DNA of 54,918 nucleotides from Gallionellaceae bacterium (lineage in GTDB: Bacteria; Pseudomonadota; Gammaproteobacteria; Burkholderiales; Gallionellaceae), in assembly GCA_019753125.1 (NCBI GenBank), contig JAIELH010000010.1, forward strand, positions 1 through 54,918, written 5' to 3'. The notes beneath the pieces were generated by a model, which saw nothing but the letters and a program-made list of their open reading frames with translations, was not told the DNA's origin and searched no databases. The position numbers and the translations under genes are program-made. Every line of letters starts with the position of its first letter. Position 1 is the stretch's first letter. Positions 43,257 to 52,520 of this stretch are shown here, piece by piece.

Positions 43257-44597
43257 CTATATGGATGTTTTGTCGAATACCGCTATCGACTCGACATGCG
43301 AAGTCTGCGGGAACATGTTCATCACGCCCGCCGCTTTCAGCGTGTAACCTTTCACCTGCACCAGCACCTCGGTGTCGCGCGCCAGCGTCGCGGGATTGCA
43401 GCTGACATAGACGATACGCCCGGGCGCGGTTTCCGGCGCGATCGCTTTCACCAGCTCCATCGCCCCGTCGCGCGGCGGATCGATCAGCCATTTGTCGAAT
43501 GAACCGAGTTGCGCCAGTGCGGCTTCATCGATTTCAAACAGGTTCATCGCCTTGAATTCAACCCCCACCCCACCCCTCCCCCGAAGGGAGAGGGAGTATT
43601 TATCGAGGCCGTTGTGCGCGGCATTCTGCATCGCGCGTTTCACCAGCGCAGCGCTGCCTTCGATGCCCAGCACTTGTGCGCCGCTGCGCGCGATCGGCAG
43701 CGTAAAGTTGCCCAGACCGCAAAAAAAATCGGCAACACGTTCACCGGGTTGCGGGTCGAGCAGGCGCAATGCGTGATGCACCATCACACGGTTCAACACA
43801 TGGTTCACTTGCGTAAACTCGGTCGGCGCAAACGGCATCTCGACGCCGAATTCCGGCAGCGTGTAAGTCAGCGCTGGTGCGTTCAGCGGATGGAACGGCA
43901 CGACGGTCTCCGGCCCCTTGGTTTGCAGCCAGAACTGGATGTCATGCGTGTCGGCAAAGGCACGTAGCGCAGCCTCATCGCTCACCGTGAGCGGCTCCAT
44001 GATGCGCAGCAGCAGCACATCCACATCGTTGCCGCAAGCCACTTCGACCTGCGGCAAGCGTTCGCGGATCGAAAGACCCTCGATCAACTGCGCCAGCAAC
44101 GGGATCAGCCCGGAAATCTTTGGCGGCAGTATCTCGCAGCGCGACATATCCGCGACGAAGCTGCTGCGTTTCTCGTGAAAACCGACCAGCGTCTTGCCCT
44201 TTTTCACGACATGCCGCACCGACAATCTTGCGCGCTGGCGGTAGCCCCACGGCAGGCCGTGGAGCGGGCGCAAGATGGTTTCCGGTTTGACCTTGCCGAT
44301 GCGCGCCAGATTCTCTTCGAGAATACGCTGCTTCACCGCGACCTGCACACGCTGATCGAGATGCTGCATCGAACAGCCACCGCATACGCCGAAATGCGGG
44401 CATTTTGGCTCGACACGCATGAACGACGGCTTGAGGATATCCGCCACCTGCGCCATCTCGAAGCTGGTTTTTTTGCGGTATGAGGAATAGGTGACATGCT
44501 CGCCGATCAGCGCGCCTTCGATGAAAATCACCTTGCCATCGGCATGCGCGATGCCCCGGCCTTCCTGGTCGATCGATTCAATGATTACTGGATTCAT
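43257..44597 (-). CDS. rlmD: 23S rRNA (uracil-1939-C5)-methyltransferase RlmD with an in-frame repeat
   Basis: A 446-residue RlmD. An N-terminal TRAM domain ([20 protein letters not shown]) is followed by the 4Fe-4S cysteines in [10 protein letters not shown] and a later Cys, then a SAM domain ([16 protein letters not shown]) and the catalytic region ([13 protein letters not shown]; nucleophile Cys in [12 protein letters not shown]). Between NGLD and [10 protein letters not shown] an extra segment [15 protein letters not shown] is encoded by palindromic DNA (43561-43600, CCCTCCCCC-GAAG-GGAGAGGG), typical of an intergenic repeat; the frame is preserved. The ATG overlaps the stop of the exonuclease gene by four bases (ATGA), so these two are coupled. 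The upstream part of the longer frame is not coding. Confidence 0.95.
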   Translation of the reverse strand: MNPVIIESIDQEGRGIAHADGKVIFIEGALIGEHVTYSSYRKKTSFEMAQVADILKPSFMRVEPKCPHFGVCGGCSMQHLDQRVQVAVKQRILEENLARIGKVKPETILRPLHGLPWGYRQRARLSVRHVVKKGKTLVGFHEKRSSFVADMSRCEILPPKISGLIPLLAQLIEGLSIRERLPQVEVACGNDVDVLLLRIMEPLTVSDEAALRAFADTHDIQFWLQTKGPETVVPFHPLNAPALTYTLPEFGVEMPFAPTEFTQVNHVLNRVMVHHALRLLDPQPGERVADFFCGLGNFTLPIARSGAQVLGIEGSAALVKRAMQNAAHNGLDKYSLSLRGRGGVGVEFKAMNLFEIDEAALAQLGSFDKWLIDPPRDGAMELVKAIAPETAPGRIVYVSCNPATLARDTEVLVQVKGYTLKAAGVMNMFPQTSHVESIAVFDKTSI

Positions 44598-45382
44598 ATG
44601 ATCTTCTTGTCTGGCCACTGGGCAAAAAATTCTTTCCAGTGCGTTTCCCCGGATTTGCCCAGTGTGCCGCGCACCAGCTCCAGTTCCTGCTGATAGCGCG
44701 CCCTGGTAAATTGGCCGCGCATCAACTGGAAGCGCGCAAATACCAGCCAGGTGTTCACGACATCGGTCTCGCAATAGTTGCGTATCTCTTCCAGCTTGCC
44801 TTGCTGGTAGGCCTCCCATACCTTGCTGCCGTCCATGCCCAGCTTGCCGGGAAAACCGATCAGCTTCGCCAGCTCGTCCAATGGCGCGTTGGCGCGGCCG
44901 CTATACAGCGCCAGCAGATCCATCAGGTCGAGGTGGCGCGAGTGATAGCGGCTGATGTAGTTGTTCCACTTGAACTCCCGGTCATCCTCGCCCTGATCCC
45001 AATAGCGCGCGCATTGCACGCCGTGGATCAGGCCGCGATAGTGCAACACCGGCAGATCGAACCCGCCGCCGTTCCACGACACCAGTTGCGGGGTATATTT
45101 GTCGACGCCGTCGAAGAAGCGCTGGATGATGCTCCCCTCCTCTTCATCCTGGCTGCCGAGCGACCATACCTTGAAGTTGTCGCCCTCGCGCAGCGCGCAG
45201 GAGATCGCGACGATACGCTGCAAATGATGCGGCAAAAAATCGCTGCCGGTTTTCTGGCGACGCAACTGGAAAGCCATCTCCGCCACTTCCGCGTCGCTGA
45301 CGCGCGCGCCAAGTTCGTGCAGCGTGCGCAGTCCGGCTATATCGGGAATGGTTTCAATGTCAAAGACGAGTACGGGATTCAT
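44594..45382 (-). CDS. Predicted 3'-5' exonuclease (DnaQ-like, PolB-type)
   Basis: A 262-residue protein of the DEDDy 3'-5' exonuclease group, annotated elsewhere as related to the exonuclease domain of polymerase B. Motifs: Exo I FDIETIPD (Asp and Glu), Exo [16 protein letters not shown] (Asp), Exo [14 protein letters not shown] (Asp with upstream Tyr). The middle block [14 protein letters not shown] is family-typical. It is the first gene of a two-gene unit with rlmD and is divergent from ilvE. The substrate is not known; a role in nucleic acid maturation is likely. Confidence 0.9.
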   Translation of the reverse strand: MNPVLVFDIETIPDIAGLRTLHELGARVSDAEVAEMAFQLRRQKTGSDFLPHHLQRIVAISCALREGDNFKVWSLGSQDEEEGSIIQRFFDGVDKYTPQLVSWNGGGFDLPVLHYRGLIHGVQCARYWDQGEDDREFKWNNYISRYHSRHLDLMDLLALYSGRANAPLDELAKLIGFPGKLGMDGSKVWEAYQQGKLEEIRNYCETDVVNTWLVFARFQLMRGQFTRARYQQELELVRGTLGKSGETHWKEFFAQWPDKKII

Positions 45383-45601
45383 CGAAAAACTGATTGCTTT
45401 CTTTTTATGGTTTTTTGGCAGGTATCGTTAAAAATCGCGCCATCCGGCACGCTCCGTTATGATACCCGAATTAACCGCGGCACAAGCAGGTGCACAGCAT
45501 CCGGAGGGCGCCCGGATAATTTCATTCTTTACTCCTTCATAAACCCGCGATAAAACGCTAGAATTCACGCTTTGCAACCGACCCATCTGAGGAATCCCAT
45601 T

Positions 45602-46522
45602 ATGTCGATGTCCGACCGCGACGGCTTTATCTGGTATGACGGCAAACTTGTGCCCTGGCGCGATGCCACCACCCATGTGCTGACCCACACGCTGCATTAC
45701 GGCATGGGCGTGTTCGAAGGCCTGCGTGCTTACAAGGCCGAAAAAGGCACCGCCATTTTCCGGCTGAAAGAGCACACCGACCGGTTGTTCAACTCCGCGC
45801 ACATCTTCCAGATGAAGATGCCCTACGACAAGGAAACCATCCTGGAAGCGCATCGCGAAGTGGTGCGCGTCAACAAGCTGGAATCCTGCTACATCCGCCC
45901 GATTGCATTCTACGGCTCGGAAGCGATGGGCATCGCCGCCAAGACGCTGTCCACCCATGTCGCGGTTGCAGCCTGGCCGTGGGGTGCGTATCTGGGCGAC
46001 GAAGGCATGAAAAAAGGTATACGCATCAAGACTTCCAGCTTCACCCGCCACCACGTCAACGTGAACATGTGCCGCGCAAAATCGGTGACGACCTACGCCA
46101 ATTCGATACTCGCGCACCAGGAAGCCGCCAACGACAATTACGACGAAGCGCTGTTGCTGGACGTGGACGGCTACGTTGCCGAAGGTGCGGGCGAGAACCT
46201 CTTCATCGTCAAGAAAGGCAAGCTGTACACGCCCGACCTGACCTCCTGCCTGGAAGGCATCACGCGTGACTCGATCATCACGCTGGCCAAGGAAATGGGC
46301 ATCGAAGTGATCGAGAAACGCATCACCCGCGATGAAATCTACTGCGCCGAAGAAGCCTTCTTTACCGGCACGGCCGCCGAGGTGACCCCGATCCGCGAGC
46401 TCGACCAGCGCACGATCGGCTGCGGCTCGCGCGGCCCGGTCACAACCAGATTGCAACAGGCGTTCTTCGATTGCGTCGCAGGCAAACACCCGCAGCACAC
46501 CGACTGGCTGAGCTATATTTAA
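45602..46522 (+). CDS. ilvE: Branched-chain amino acid aminotransferase IlvE
   Basis: A 306-residue fold-type IV aminotransferase. It performs the last step of Leu, Ile and Val synthesis. Key segments: DGFIWYDGKLVPWRDA, THTLHYGMGVFEGLRAY, the PLP Lys in AKSVTTYANSILA, and EGAGENLFIVKKGKLYTP, then FFTGTAAEVTPI. ATG 45602 is used because GAGGAA lies upstream; an in-frame start at 45572 has no site. A small zinc-ribbon gene follows 10 bp later in the same direction. Confidence 0.95.
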   Translation: MSMSDRDGFIWYDGKLVPWRDATTHVLTHTLHYGMGVFEGLRAYKAEKGTAIFRLKEHTDRLFNSAHIFQMKMPYDKETILEAHREVVRVNKLESCYIRPIAFYGSEAMGIAAKTLSTHVAVAAWPWGAYLGDEGMKKGIRIKTSSFTRHHVNVNMCRAKSVTTYANSILAHQEAANDNYDEALLLDVDGYVAEGAGENLFIVKKGKLYTPDLTSCLEGITRDSIITLAKEMGIEVIEKRITRDEIYCAEEAFFTGTAAEVTPIRELDQRTIGCGSRGPVTTRLQQAFFDCVAGKHPQHTDWLSYI

Positions 46523-46532
46523 GGACACATCA

Positions 46533-46721
46533 ATGAGCGACCAATATATTGTTAAAGTAACGGCGCACGACTTGCCGTTGACCTGCCCGATGCCGGGCGC
46601 GAGCCTGTGGAACGCGCACCCGAAAGTGAGCATCCCGGTTATTCAAGACGGCGAGGCGCGTTGCCCGTATTGCGGCACGCTGTACCGCTTCGAGGGTGAA
46701 CTGCCCAAGGGGCATCATTAA
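46533..46721 (+). CDS. Zinc-finger domain-containing protein (zf-CHCC)
   Basis: A 62-residue protein with a Cys-His-Cys-Cys zinc site: C18, H29, and CPYC at 44-47, as in the zf-CHCC family that includes the complex I accessory subunit NDUFS6. In betaproteobacteria such a small gene commonly follows ilvE and precedes waaF, which is the arrangement here. Its function is unknown. Spacing to ilvE (10 bp) suggests co-transcription. Confidence 0.9.
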   Translation: MSDQYIVKVTAHDLPLTCPMPGASLWNAHPKVSIPVIQDGEARCPYCGTLYRFEGELPKGHH

Positions 46722-46732
46722 TTCAAGCTAAC

Positions 46733-46776
46733 GTAGGGTGCGCTTTGCGCACCATGGTGCGTGAGACGCACCCTAC
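46733..46776. repeat. Palindromic repeat directly before waaF
   Basis: GTAGGGTGCG-CTTT-GCGCACC and GGTGCGTGAGACGCACCCTAC form a 44-bp palindromic unit whose right end lies two bases before the waaF ATG. It occupies the place where the ribosome binding site should be. Confidence 0.75.
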
Positions 46777-46778
46777 AG

Positions 46779-47813
46779 ATGCCACAGCCCGCCATAAACA
46801 AAATATTGATTGTCGCACCCAGTTGGGTGGGCGACTGCATGTTGATGCAGCCGATGCTGGTGCGCCTGATGCAGCGCCATCCCGGTTGCCGTATCGACGT
46901 GCTGGCTCCATCGTGGACCGAAAAGCTGCTGCGCCAGATGCCCGAGGTGAACGAGGTCATTGCCAACCCGTTCCCGCATGGCGCGCTGCAACTCGCCGCG
47001 CGCTACCGGCTCGGCAAACAACTGCGCGCTGCCAGATACGACCAGGCCATCGTGCTGCCCAATTCGTGGAAATCCGCACTGCCCCCTTTCTTCGCAGACA
47101 TTCCGTTGCGCACCGGCTTCGTCGGCGAAGCCCGCTATGGCCTGCTCAATGACGCGCGCAAACTGGACAAAGCCGCCTTGCCGCTGATGGTGGAGCGCTT
47201 TGCGCAACTCGCCGAAGATCCACAAGGCGGGATTCCACGCCCGCTGGCAAACCCGAAACTGACGATCGGCGAGGCGCAATGTAACGCCACCTTGCACAAA
47301 CTCGACTTGACGCTGGACAAGCCCGTCGCGGTATTTTGTCCGGGCGCCGAATACGGCCCTGCAAAACGCTGGCCCGCAGCGTATTTTGCCGAGATTGCGC
47401 AACGTCTGCACCGGCAAGGCTATGCGGTATGGCTGATCGGTTCTGGCAAAGACAAGCCAGCCGCAGATCAGATCAATGAGCTCGCAGGCGAGCAATGCCA
47501 CAACCTGTGCGGCGGCACCGATCTGGCCGAGGCCATCGCATTGCTGGCCTGTGCGCGGCTGGTGATCAGCAACGACTCCGGCCTGATGCACCTGGCCGCC
47601 GCGCTGAATCGCCCGCTGCTGGCGCTGTTCGGCTCCAGCAGCCCGCAGTTCACCCCGCCGCTCTCCGCGCAGGCGCAGACCGTCAAGCTCGACATCGAAT
47701 GCAGCCCGTGCTTCAAGCGCGAATGCCCGCTCGGACATTTCAACTGCATGAAGCAGCTCACACCCGATCTGGTGTGGGAAAAACTGCAACACGCTATCGC
47801 TCACTCCAACTAA
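46779..47813 (+). CDS. waaF: ADP-heptose:LPS heptosyltransferase II (WaaF)
   Basis: A 344-residue GT9 glycosyltransferase. It adds the second heptose to the LPS inner core on the cytoplasmic side. Features: KILIVAPSWVGDCMLMQPML at the start, NSWKSALPPFFADIPLRTGF, PGAEYGPAKRWPAAYFAEIA (nucleotide and phosphate contacts), and NDSGLMHLAAALNRPLLALFGSSSPQFTPP; Cys-rich SPCFKRECPLGHFNC is typical. ATG 46779 (MPQPA) is the likely start, but a palindrome replaces the expected ribosome binding site, and a GTG at 46761 inside it is in frame. pgm follows 14 bp later. Confidence 0.95.
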   Translation: MPQPAINKILIVAPSWVGDCMLMQPMLVRLMQRHPGCRIDVLAPSWTEKLLRQMPEVNEVIANPFPHGALQLAARYRLGKQLRAARYDQAIVLPNSWKSALPPFFADIPLRTGFVGEARYGLLNDARKLDKAALPLMVERFAQLAEDPQGGIPRPLANPKLTIGEAQCNATLHKLDLTLDKPVAVFCPGAEYGPAKRWPAAYFAEIAQRLHRQGYAVWLIGSGKDKPAADQINELAGEQCHNLCGGTDLAEAIALLACARLVISNDSGLMHLAAALNRPLLALFGSSSPQFTPPLSAQAQTVKLDIECSPCFKRECPLGHFNCMKQLTPDLVWEKLQHAIAHSN

Positions 47814-47827
47814 ACAAGAGGTATTTT

Positions 47828-49273
47828 ATGTTGCAGAACCTGCCCCCTCTCCCCAACCCTCCCCCGCAAGCGGGTGAGGGAGCAAACGAATCGCTACGCG
47901 AATTTTTTGCTCCTGAAATCTTCAAGGCCTATGACATACGCGGCATCGTCGGCAAGACACTGACGCCCGAAGTAGTCGAGGCCATCGGCCACGCGATCGG
48001 CTCAGAAGCCGTGGCGCGCAACCAGCACACGATTGCGATCGGCCGCGACGGAAGGCTGTCCGGGCCAGAACTCATCGCCGCCCTGGCGCGCGGCATCCAG
48101 AACAGCGGCATCAATGTGATCGACGTGGGGCGCGTCGCGACGCCGATGGTGTATTTCGCCGCCTACCAACTACAAACCGACTGCGCGGTGATGCTCACCG
48201 GCAGCCATAACCCGCCGGATTACAACGGCCTGAAAATGGTGTTGGCGGGCGAGACGCTGTCCGGCGAGACCATCCAGAGGCTGCGCTCGCGCATCGAGCA
48301 GAACGACCTGACACATGGCAAGGGTAGCTACAGCCAACAGGACATCAGCGCGGCTTACCTTGCGCGTATCGTCTCCGGCATCAAGCTGGCGCGCCCGATG
48401 CGCATCACCGTCGATTGCGGCAACGGCGTGGCGGGCGCTTACGTGGCGAACCTGTACCGCCAGCTCGGCTGCCAGGTCGAGGAAATGTACTGCGAGGTGG
48501 ACGGGCATTTTCCCAACCACCACCCCGACCCATCCGACCCGCGCAATCTCGAAGACCTGATCGCCGCGTTGCGCGATAACGACAGCGAGCTGGGCCTGGC
48601 GTTCGACGGCGACGGCGACCGCCTCGGTGTCGTGACCAAAGACGGCAAGATCATCTACCCCGATCGCCAGTTGATGCTGTATGCCGCCGATGTGCTGAGC
48701 CGCAATCCGGGCGCGGAGATCATCTTTGACGTGAAGTCCACGCGCAACCTGTTTGGCTGGATACAGTCGCACGGCGGCAAACCGACGCTATGGAAGACCG
48801 GGCACTCGCTGGTCAAGGCCAAGATGAAGGAAACCGGCGCATTGCTGGCCGGTGAGATGAGCGGCCACGTGTTCTTCAAGGAACGCTGGTACGGTTTTGA
48901 TGACGGTCTGTATACCGGGGCGCGCCTGCTGGAGATACTGAGCAAGGTACAAAATCCGAGCGCCACGCTGAATGCACTGCCAGATGCCGTGTGCACACCA
49001 GAGCTGCACATCCATACCGCCGAGGGCGAAAACCATGCGCTGCTGGCGCAACTGCAAAAGACTGCACAGTTCACCGATGCAAAAGAAATCATCACGCTGG
49101 ACGGCCTGCGCGTCGAATACGCAGACGGCTTCGGGCTGGCGCGCCCCAGCAACACCACGCCGGTGATCGTGTTGCGCTTCGAAGCCGATACTGCGGCAGC
49201 CTTGCAGCGTATCCAGAACGATTTCCGCAAGATATTTAAGCAAGCGGCAGCGCATCTGGAATTGCCGTTTTAG
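47828..49273 (+). CDS. Phosphomannomutase/phosphoglucomutase with a repeat-derived N-terminus
   Basis: A 481-residue enzyme of the alpha-D-phosphohexomutase family, like AlgC. It interconverts hexose 1- and 6-phosphates for LPS and exopolysaccharide precursors. Active-site loop LTGSHNPPDYNGLKM (phospho-Ser), metal loop AFDGDGDRLGVV, sugar loop GEMSGHVFF and phosphate loop RPSNTTPVIVLRFE are all intact. The N-terminal 25 residues (NLPPLPNPPPQAGEG then ANESLREFF) precede the normal FKAYDIRGIVG start. They are encoded by a repeat of the same family as the palindrome at 11513-11583 (CCCGC-AA-GCGGG core, then TCGCTACGCGA). AGAGG precedes the ATG. Confidence 0.93.
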   Translation: MLQNLPPLPNPPPQAGEGANESLREFFAPEIFKAYDIRGIVGKTLTPEVVEAIGHAIGSEAVARNQHTIAIGRDGRLSGPELIAALARGIQNSGINVIDVGRVATPMVYFAAYQLQTDCAVMLTGSHNPPDYNGLKMVLAGETLSGETIQRLRSRIEQNDLTHGKGSYSQQDISAAYLARIVSGIKLARPMRITVDCGNGVAGAYVANLYRQLGCQVEEMYCEVDGHFPNHHPDPSDPRNLEDLIAALRDNDSELGLAFDGDGDRLGVVTKDGKIIYPDRQLMLYAADVLSRNPGAEIIFDVKSTRNLFGWIQSHGGKPTLWKTGHSLVKAKMKETGALLAGEMSGHVFFKERWYGFDDGLYTGARLLEILSKVQNPSATLNALPDAVCTPELHIHTAEGENHALLAQLQKTAQFTDAKEIITLDGLRVEYADGFGLARPSNTTPVIVLRFEADTAAALQRIQNDFRKIFKQAAAHLELPF

Positions 49274-49275
49274 AC

Positions 49276-49740
49276 TTATTGAATCCGCTTGAAGTCCAAC
49301 TGACGTTGCCGGGGATGCAACCAGTAAGCAAGCTGGCCGCAGAAAAATTCCATGAATTGCCGCTGTTCGACAGGTTTGGCGATAAAACTATTCACCCCAA
49401 CCTGATAGCTCAGCAGCACATCTGCCTGTGTGTATTCTGCAGAAAAGGCCACGACCGGAATATCACGCGTGGCGGCATGAATACGCAATTTGCGCAACAC
49501 CGCCAACCCGTCCAGCTTTGGAAGCTTCATATCCAGCAGGATAATATGCGGCATCGGCTCTTTTCTTGCGACACTTTCGCTCAACCAATCCAGCGTGGCA
49601 ACGCCACACCCCACCACCGTCAAATTGAGCCCCGGGCAGGATTCGGCTGCGGCGCGGCACGCCATGCCTGCCGTCAACGGATCATCCTCAATCAGCAATG
49701 CATTACAGCCCTGCCATGCCTTACGAGAAGCTGTTTCCAC
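49276..49740 (-). CDS. Single-domain response regulator
   Basis: A 154-residue receiver (REC) protein without an output domain. Acidic pair ALLIEDDP, phospho-acceptor Asp in IILLDMKLPKLDG, the Ala/Ser position in VVAFSAEYT, and Lys in SFIAKPVEQ are all present. A GTG start at 49740 is chosen, as GGAGAG lies six bases upstream; longer frames overlap the 3' end of alaS. No partner kinase is next to it; it may serve a distant histidine kinase. It immediately follows alaS on the same strand and is convergent with the mutase gene. Confidence 0.85.
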   Translation of the reverse strand: METASRKAWQGCNALLIEDDPLTAGMACRAAAESCPGLNLTVVGCGVATLDWLSESVARKEPMPHIILLDMKLPKLDGLAVLRKLRIHAATRDIPVVAFSAEYTQADVLLSYQVGVNSFIAKPVEQRQFMEFFCGQLAYWLHPRQRQLDFKRIQ

Positions 49741-49778
49741 CGCTATCTCTCCATGTGGTTCGCAACCCGTGGGGACCA

Positions 49779-52400
49779 CTATAGCCTTGCCTTCACCCAA
49801 ACAGGAACCGAAGTCAATGCAGTCGCAAGGTGCTCGGGTTGCGTGCCGCCTGCCTGCGCCATGTCCGCTCTACCCCCACCTTTGCCGCCGACCTGTTGCG
49901 CGACGAAATTCACCAGCTCGCCGGCCTTGACCTTGCCGGTTTGATCCGCCGTCACACCGGCGATCAGGCTCACCTTGCCATCGCTCACGGTCGCTAGCAC
50001 GATCGCGGCAGATTTTAGCTTGTCTTTCAGCTTGTCCAGCGTCTCGCGCAACGTCGCCGCATCCGCACCGTCCAGCCTGGCCGCCAGCACGCTTACGCCA
50101 TTGATATCCTGCGCTTGCGCCAACAACTCGTCGCCTTGCGCGGAGGCCAGCTTCGATTTCAGCGCGGCCAGTTCTTTTTCCAGCGACTTCACGTTGTCGA
50201 GGATTTGCGCGACGCGCGCTGCCGCTTCCTGCGGTTGCGCCTTCACCGCATCGGCCACCTGCTGCAACTGCTGCTCCTGCTGTTGCACCAGTGCCAGCGC
50301 ACCTTCGCCGGTCACCGCCTCGACGCGCCGCACACCCGCAGCCACGCCGCTCTCGGCCACAATCTTGAACAGCCCGATATCGCCGGTGCGTTTGACGTGC
50401 GTGCCGCCGCACAGCTCGCGCGACGAGCCGATGTCCAGCACGCGCACCTCGTCGCCATATTTCTCGCCGAACAACATCATCGCGCCGGTCTTCTGCGCAT
50501 CCTCGATGCCCATCACACGCGCCCGGCATTCGACGTTGGCCAGAATTTCCATATTGACGATCGCCTCGACCTTGCGGATTTCCGCATCGGTCAGCGGCTG
50601 TGTGTGCACAAAGTCGAAGCGTGTCTTGTCGGCATCCACCTGCGAGCCCTTCTGCTGCACATGAGCACCGAGCACTTCGCGCAATGCCTTGTGCATCAGG
50701 TGCGTCGCCGAATGGTTACGCACCGTATGGTTGCGCGCCACGGCATCCACCCGGGCAGTCACGCCGTTGCCGACGCTCAGCTTGCCGGTTTTCACGACAC
50801 CGTGATGACCGAACACGCTGGCCTGAATCTTCTGCGTGTCCTCGACCGCGAAGATGCCATGCACGCTGCGCAACTCGCCGCAGTCGCCGACCTGACCGCC
50901 GGATTCGGCGTAGAACGGCGTATCGTCGAGCACCGCGACACCGATCTCGCCCTCGTTCAGTTCGTTGACCGACGTGCCGTCCTTGTACAGCGCGAGGATG
51001 TTGCCCTTATGCTCCAGCATCTCATAGCCGTGAAAAGCAGTCGCCGGGCCATCGTATTCCAGGTTGGCCGCCATCTTGAATTTGCCCGCCGCACGCGCCT
51101 GTTCCTTCTGGTGTGCCATCGCCCTATCGAAAGCGGCAACGTCAACCGTCACGCCATGTTCGCGGCACACATCCTGCGTCAAGTCGAGCGGGAAGCCGTA
51201 GGTGTCGTGCAACTTGAAAGCAGTTTCGCCGTTAAATACTTTGTTCGCCTGCTGCGCCATACCGGCCAAATCAGCCTCGAGTATCGCCATGCCATGCTCA
51301 ATCGTCGCAAAGAAGCGTTCCTCTTCCTGTTTGAGAATTCCCTTTACGCGCACCTGTTCGGCAGCCAGGCCGGGATAAGCAACGCCCATCTGCTCAACCA
51401 GATCGGGCACCATCTTGTAGAAGAACGCCGCACGCGCACCGAGCTTGTAGCCGTGGCGTATCGCGCGGCGGATGATACGGCGCAGCACATAGCCGCGCCC
51501 TTCGTTGCCCGGGATCACGCCGTCGGCGATCAGGAACGAGCAGGCGCGGATGTGATCGGCCAATACCTTCAGCGACGGGGAATCCAGATCGGCACAATGG
51601 GTCTCGCGCGCCGCCGCCTCGATCAGCGCCTGGAACAGGTCAATCTCATAATTGCTGTGCACGCCCTGCAACACCGCCGAGATGCGCTCCAGCCCCATGC
51701 CGGTATCCACCGACGGCTTGGGCAGCGGATGCATCACGCCGTGTTCGTCGCGGTTGAACTGCATGAACACGTTGTTCCAGATTTCGATGTAGCGGTCGCC
51801 GTCTTCCCCCGGCGAGCCCGGCAAGCCGCCCGGAATATGCGCGCCGTGGTCGTAAAAGATTTCGGTGCACGGGCCGCACGGGCCGGTATCGCCCATCATC
51901 CAGAAATTGTCCGAGGCGTAGCGCGCCCCCTTGTTGTCGCCGATGCGGATCACGCGGGAGGCTTCCAGCCCGATCTCTTTGGTCCAAATGTCATATGCCT
52001 CATCGTCCTCGGCATACACGGTGACATAAAGTTTTTCCTTCGGCAGCCGGAATACTTCCGTCAGCAATTCCCACGCATAACTGATCGCATCGCGCTTGAA
52101 ATAATCGCCGAAGCTGAAGTTGCCGAGCATCTCGAAAAAGGTATGGTGGCGCGCGGTATAGCCGACGTTTTCCAGATCGTTGTGCTTGCCGCCGGCACGC
52201 ACGCATTTCTGGCTGGACGCGGCGCGGGTGTAGGGGCGTTTGTCGAAGCCGAGGAACACATCCTTGAACTGGTTCATCCCGGCGTTGGTGAACAACAGCG
52301 TCGGGTCTTCATGCGGGATCAGCGAGCTGGAGGCGACCACCGTGTGGCCTTTAGACACAAAATAATCCAGGAATTTCTGGCGGATTTCACTGCTTTTCAT
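49779..52400 (-). CDS. alaS: Alanyl-tRNA synthetase
   Basis: An 873-residue class II synthetase, the normal length. Catalytic core motifs near the N-terminus: [15 protein letters not shown] and [20 protein letters not shown]. The editing domain has the zinc-binding [16 protein letters not shown] (HxxxH) and CGGTHV with the second pair. The C-terminal C-Ala domain ends with [14 protein letters not shown]. It charges tRNA-Ala and clears Ser- and Gly-tRNA-Ala. The TGAACTC upstream region has no strong ribosome binding site; the ATG at 52400 ([14 protein letters not shown]) is the family start. Confidence 0.98.
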   Translation of the reverse strand: MKSSEIRQKFLDYFVSKGHTVVASSSLIPHEDPTLLFTNAGMNQFKDVFLGFDKRPYTRAASSQKCVRAGGKHNDLENVGYTARHHTFFEMLGNFSFGDYFKRDAISYAWELLTEVFRLPKEKLYVTVYAEDDEAYDIWTKEIGLEASRVIRIGDNKGARYASDNFWMMGDTGPCGPCTEIFYDHGAHIPGGLPGSPGEDGDRYIEIWNNVFMQFNRDEHGVMHPLPKPSVDTGMGLERISAVLQGVHSNYEIDLFQALIEAAARETHCADLDSPSLKVLADHIRACSFLIADGVIPGNEGRGYVLRRIIRRAIRHGYKLGARAAFFYKMVPDLVEQMGVAYPGLAAEQVRVKGILKQEEERFFATIEHGMAILEADLAGMAQQANKVFNGETAFKLHDTYGFPLDLTQDVCREHGVTVDVAAFDRAMAHQKEQARAAGKFKMAANLEYDGPATAFHGYEMLEHKGNILALYKDGTSVNELNEGEIGVAVLDDTPFYAESGGQVGDCGELRSVHGIFAVEDTQKIQASVFGHHGVVKTGKLSVGNGVTARVDAVARNHTVRNHSATHLMHKALREVLGAHVQQKGSQVDADKTRFDFVHTQPLTDAEIRKVEAIVNMEILANVECRARVMGIEDAQKTGAMMLFGEKYGDEVRVLDIGSSRELCGGTHVKRTGDIGLFKIVAESGVAAGVRRVEAVTGEGALALVQQQEQQLQQVADAVKAQPQEAAARVAQILDNVKSLEKELAALKSKLASAQGDELLAQAQDINGVSVLAARLDGADAATLRETLDKLKDKLKSAAIVLATVSDGKVSLIAGVTADQTGKVKAGELVNFVAQQVGGKGGGRADMAQAGGTQPEHLATALTSVPVWVKARL

Positions 52401-52520
52401 CGATGCACCCTGAACTCTAAAGTTATCTCCAGCCTAGCTGGACAAGGCGCGCATCATATCATTCCGGCCACATCAGAGCCACGTTCTAGCTCCGCCAAAT
52501 GGATCACTCGCATTCGCAAA

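Noticed and set aside
45428-46633. A 401-codon minus-strand frame opposite ilvE
   Set aside because: Antisense to a conserved aminotransferase, with no family features.
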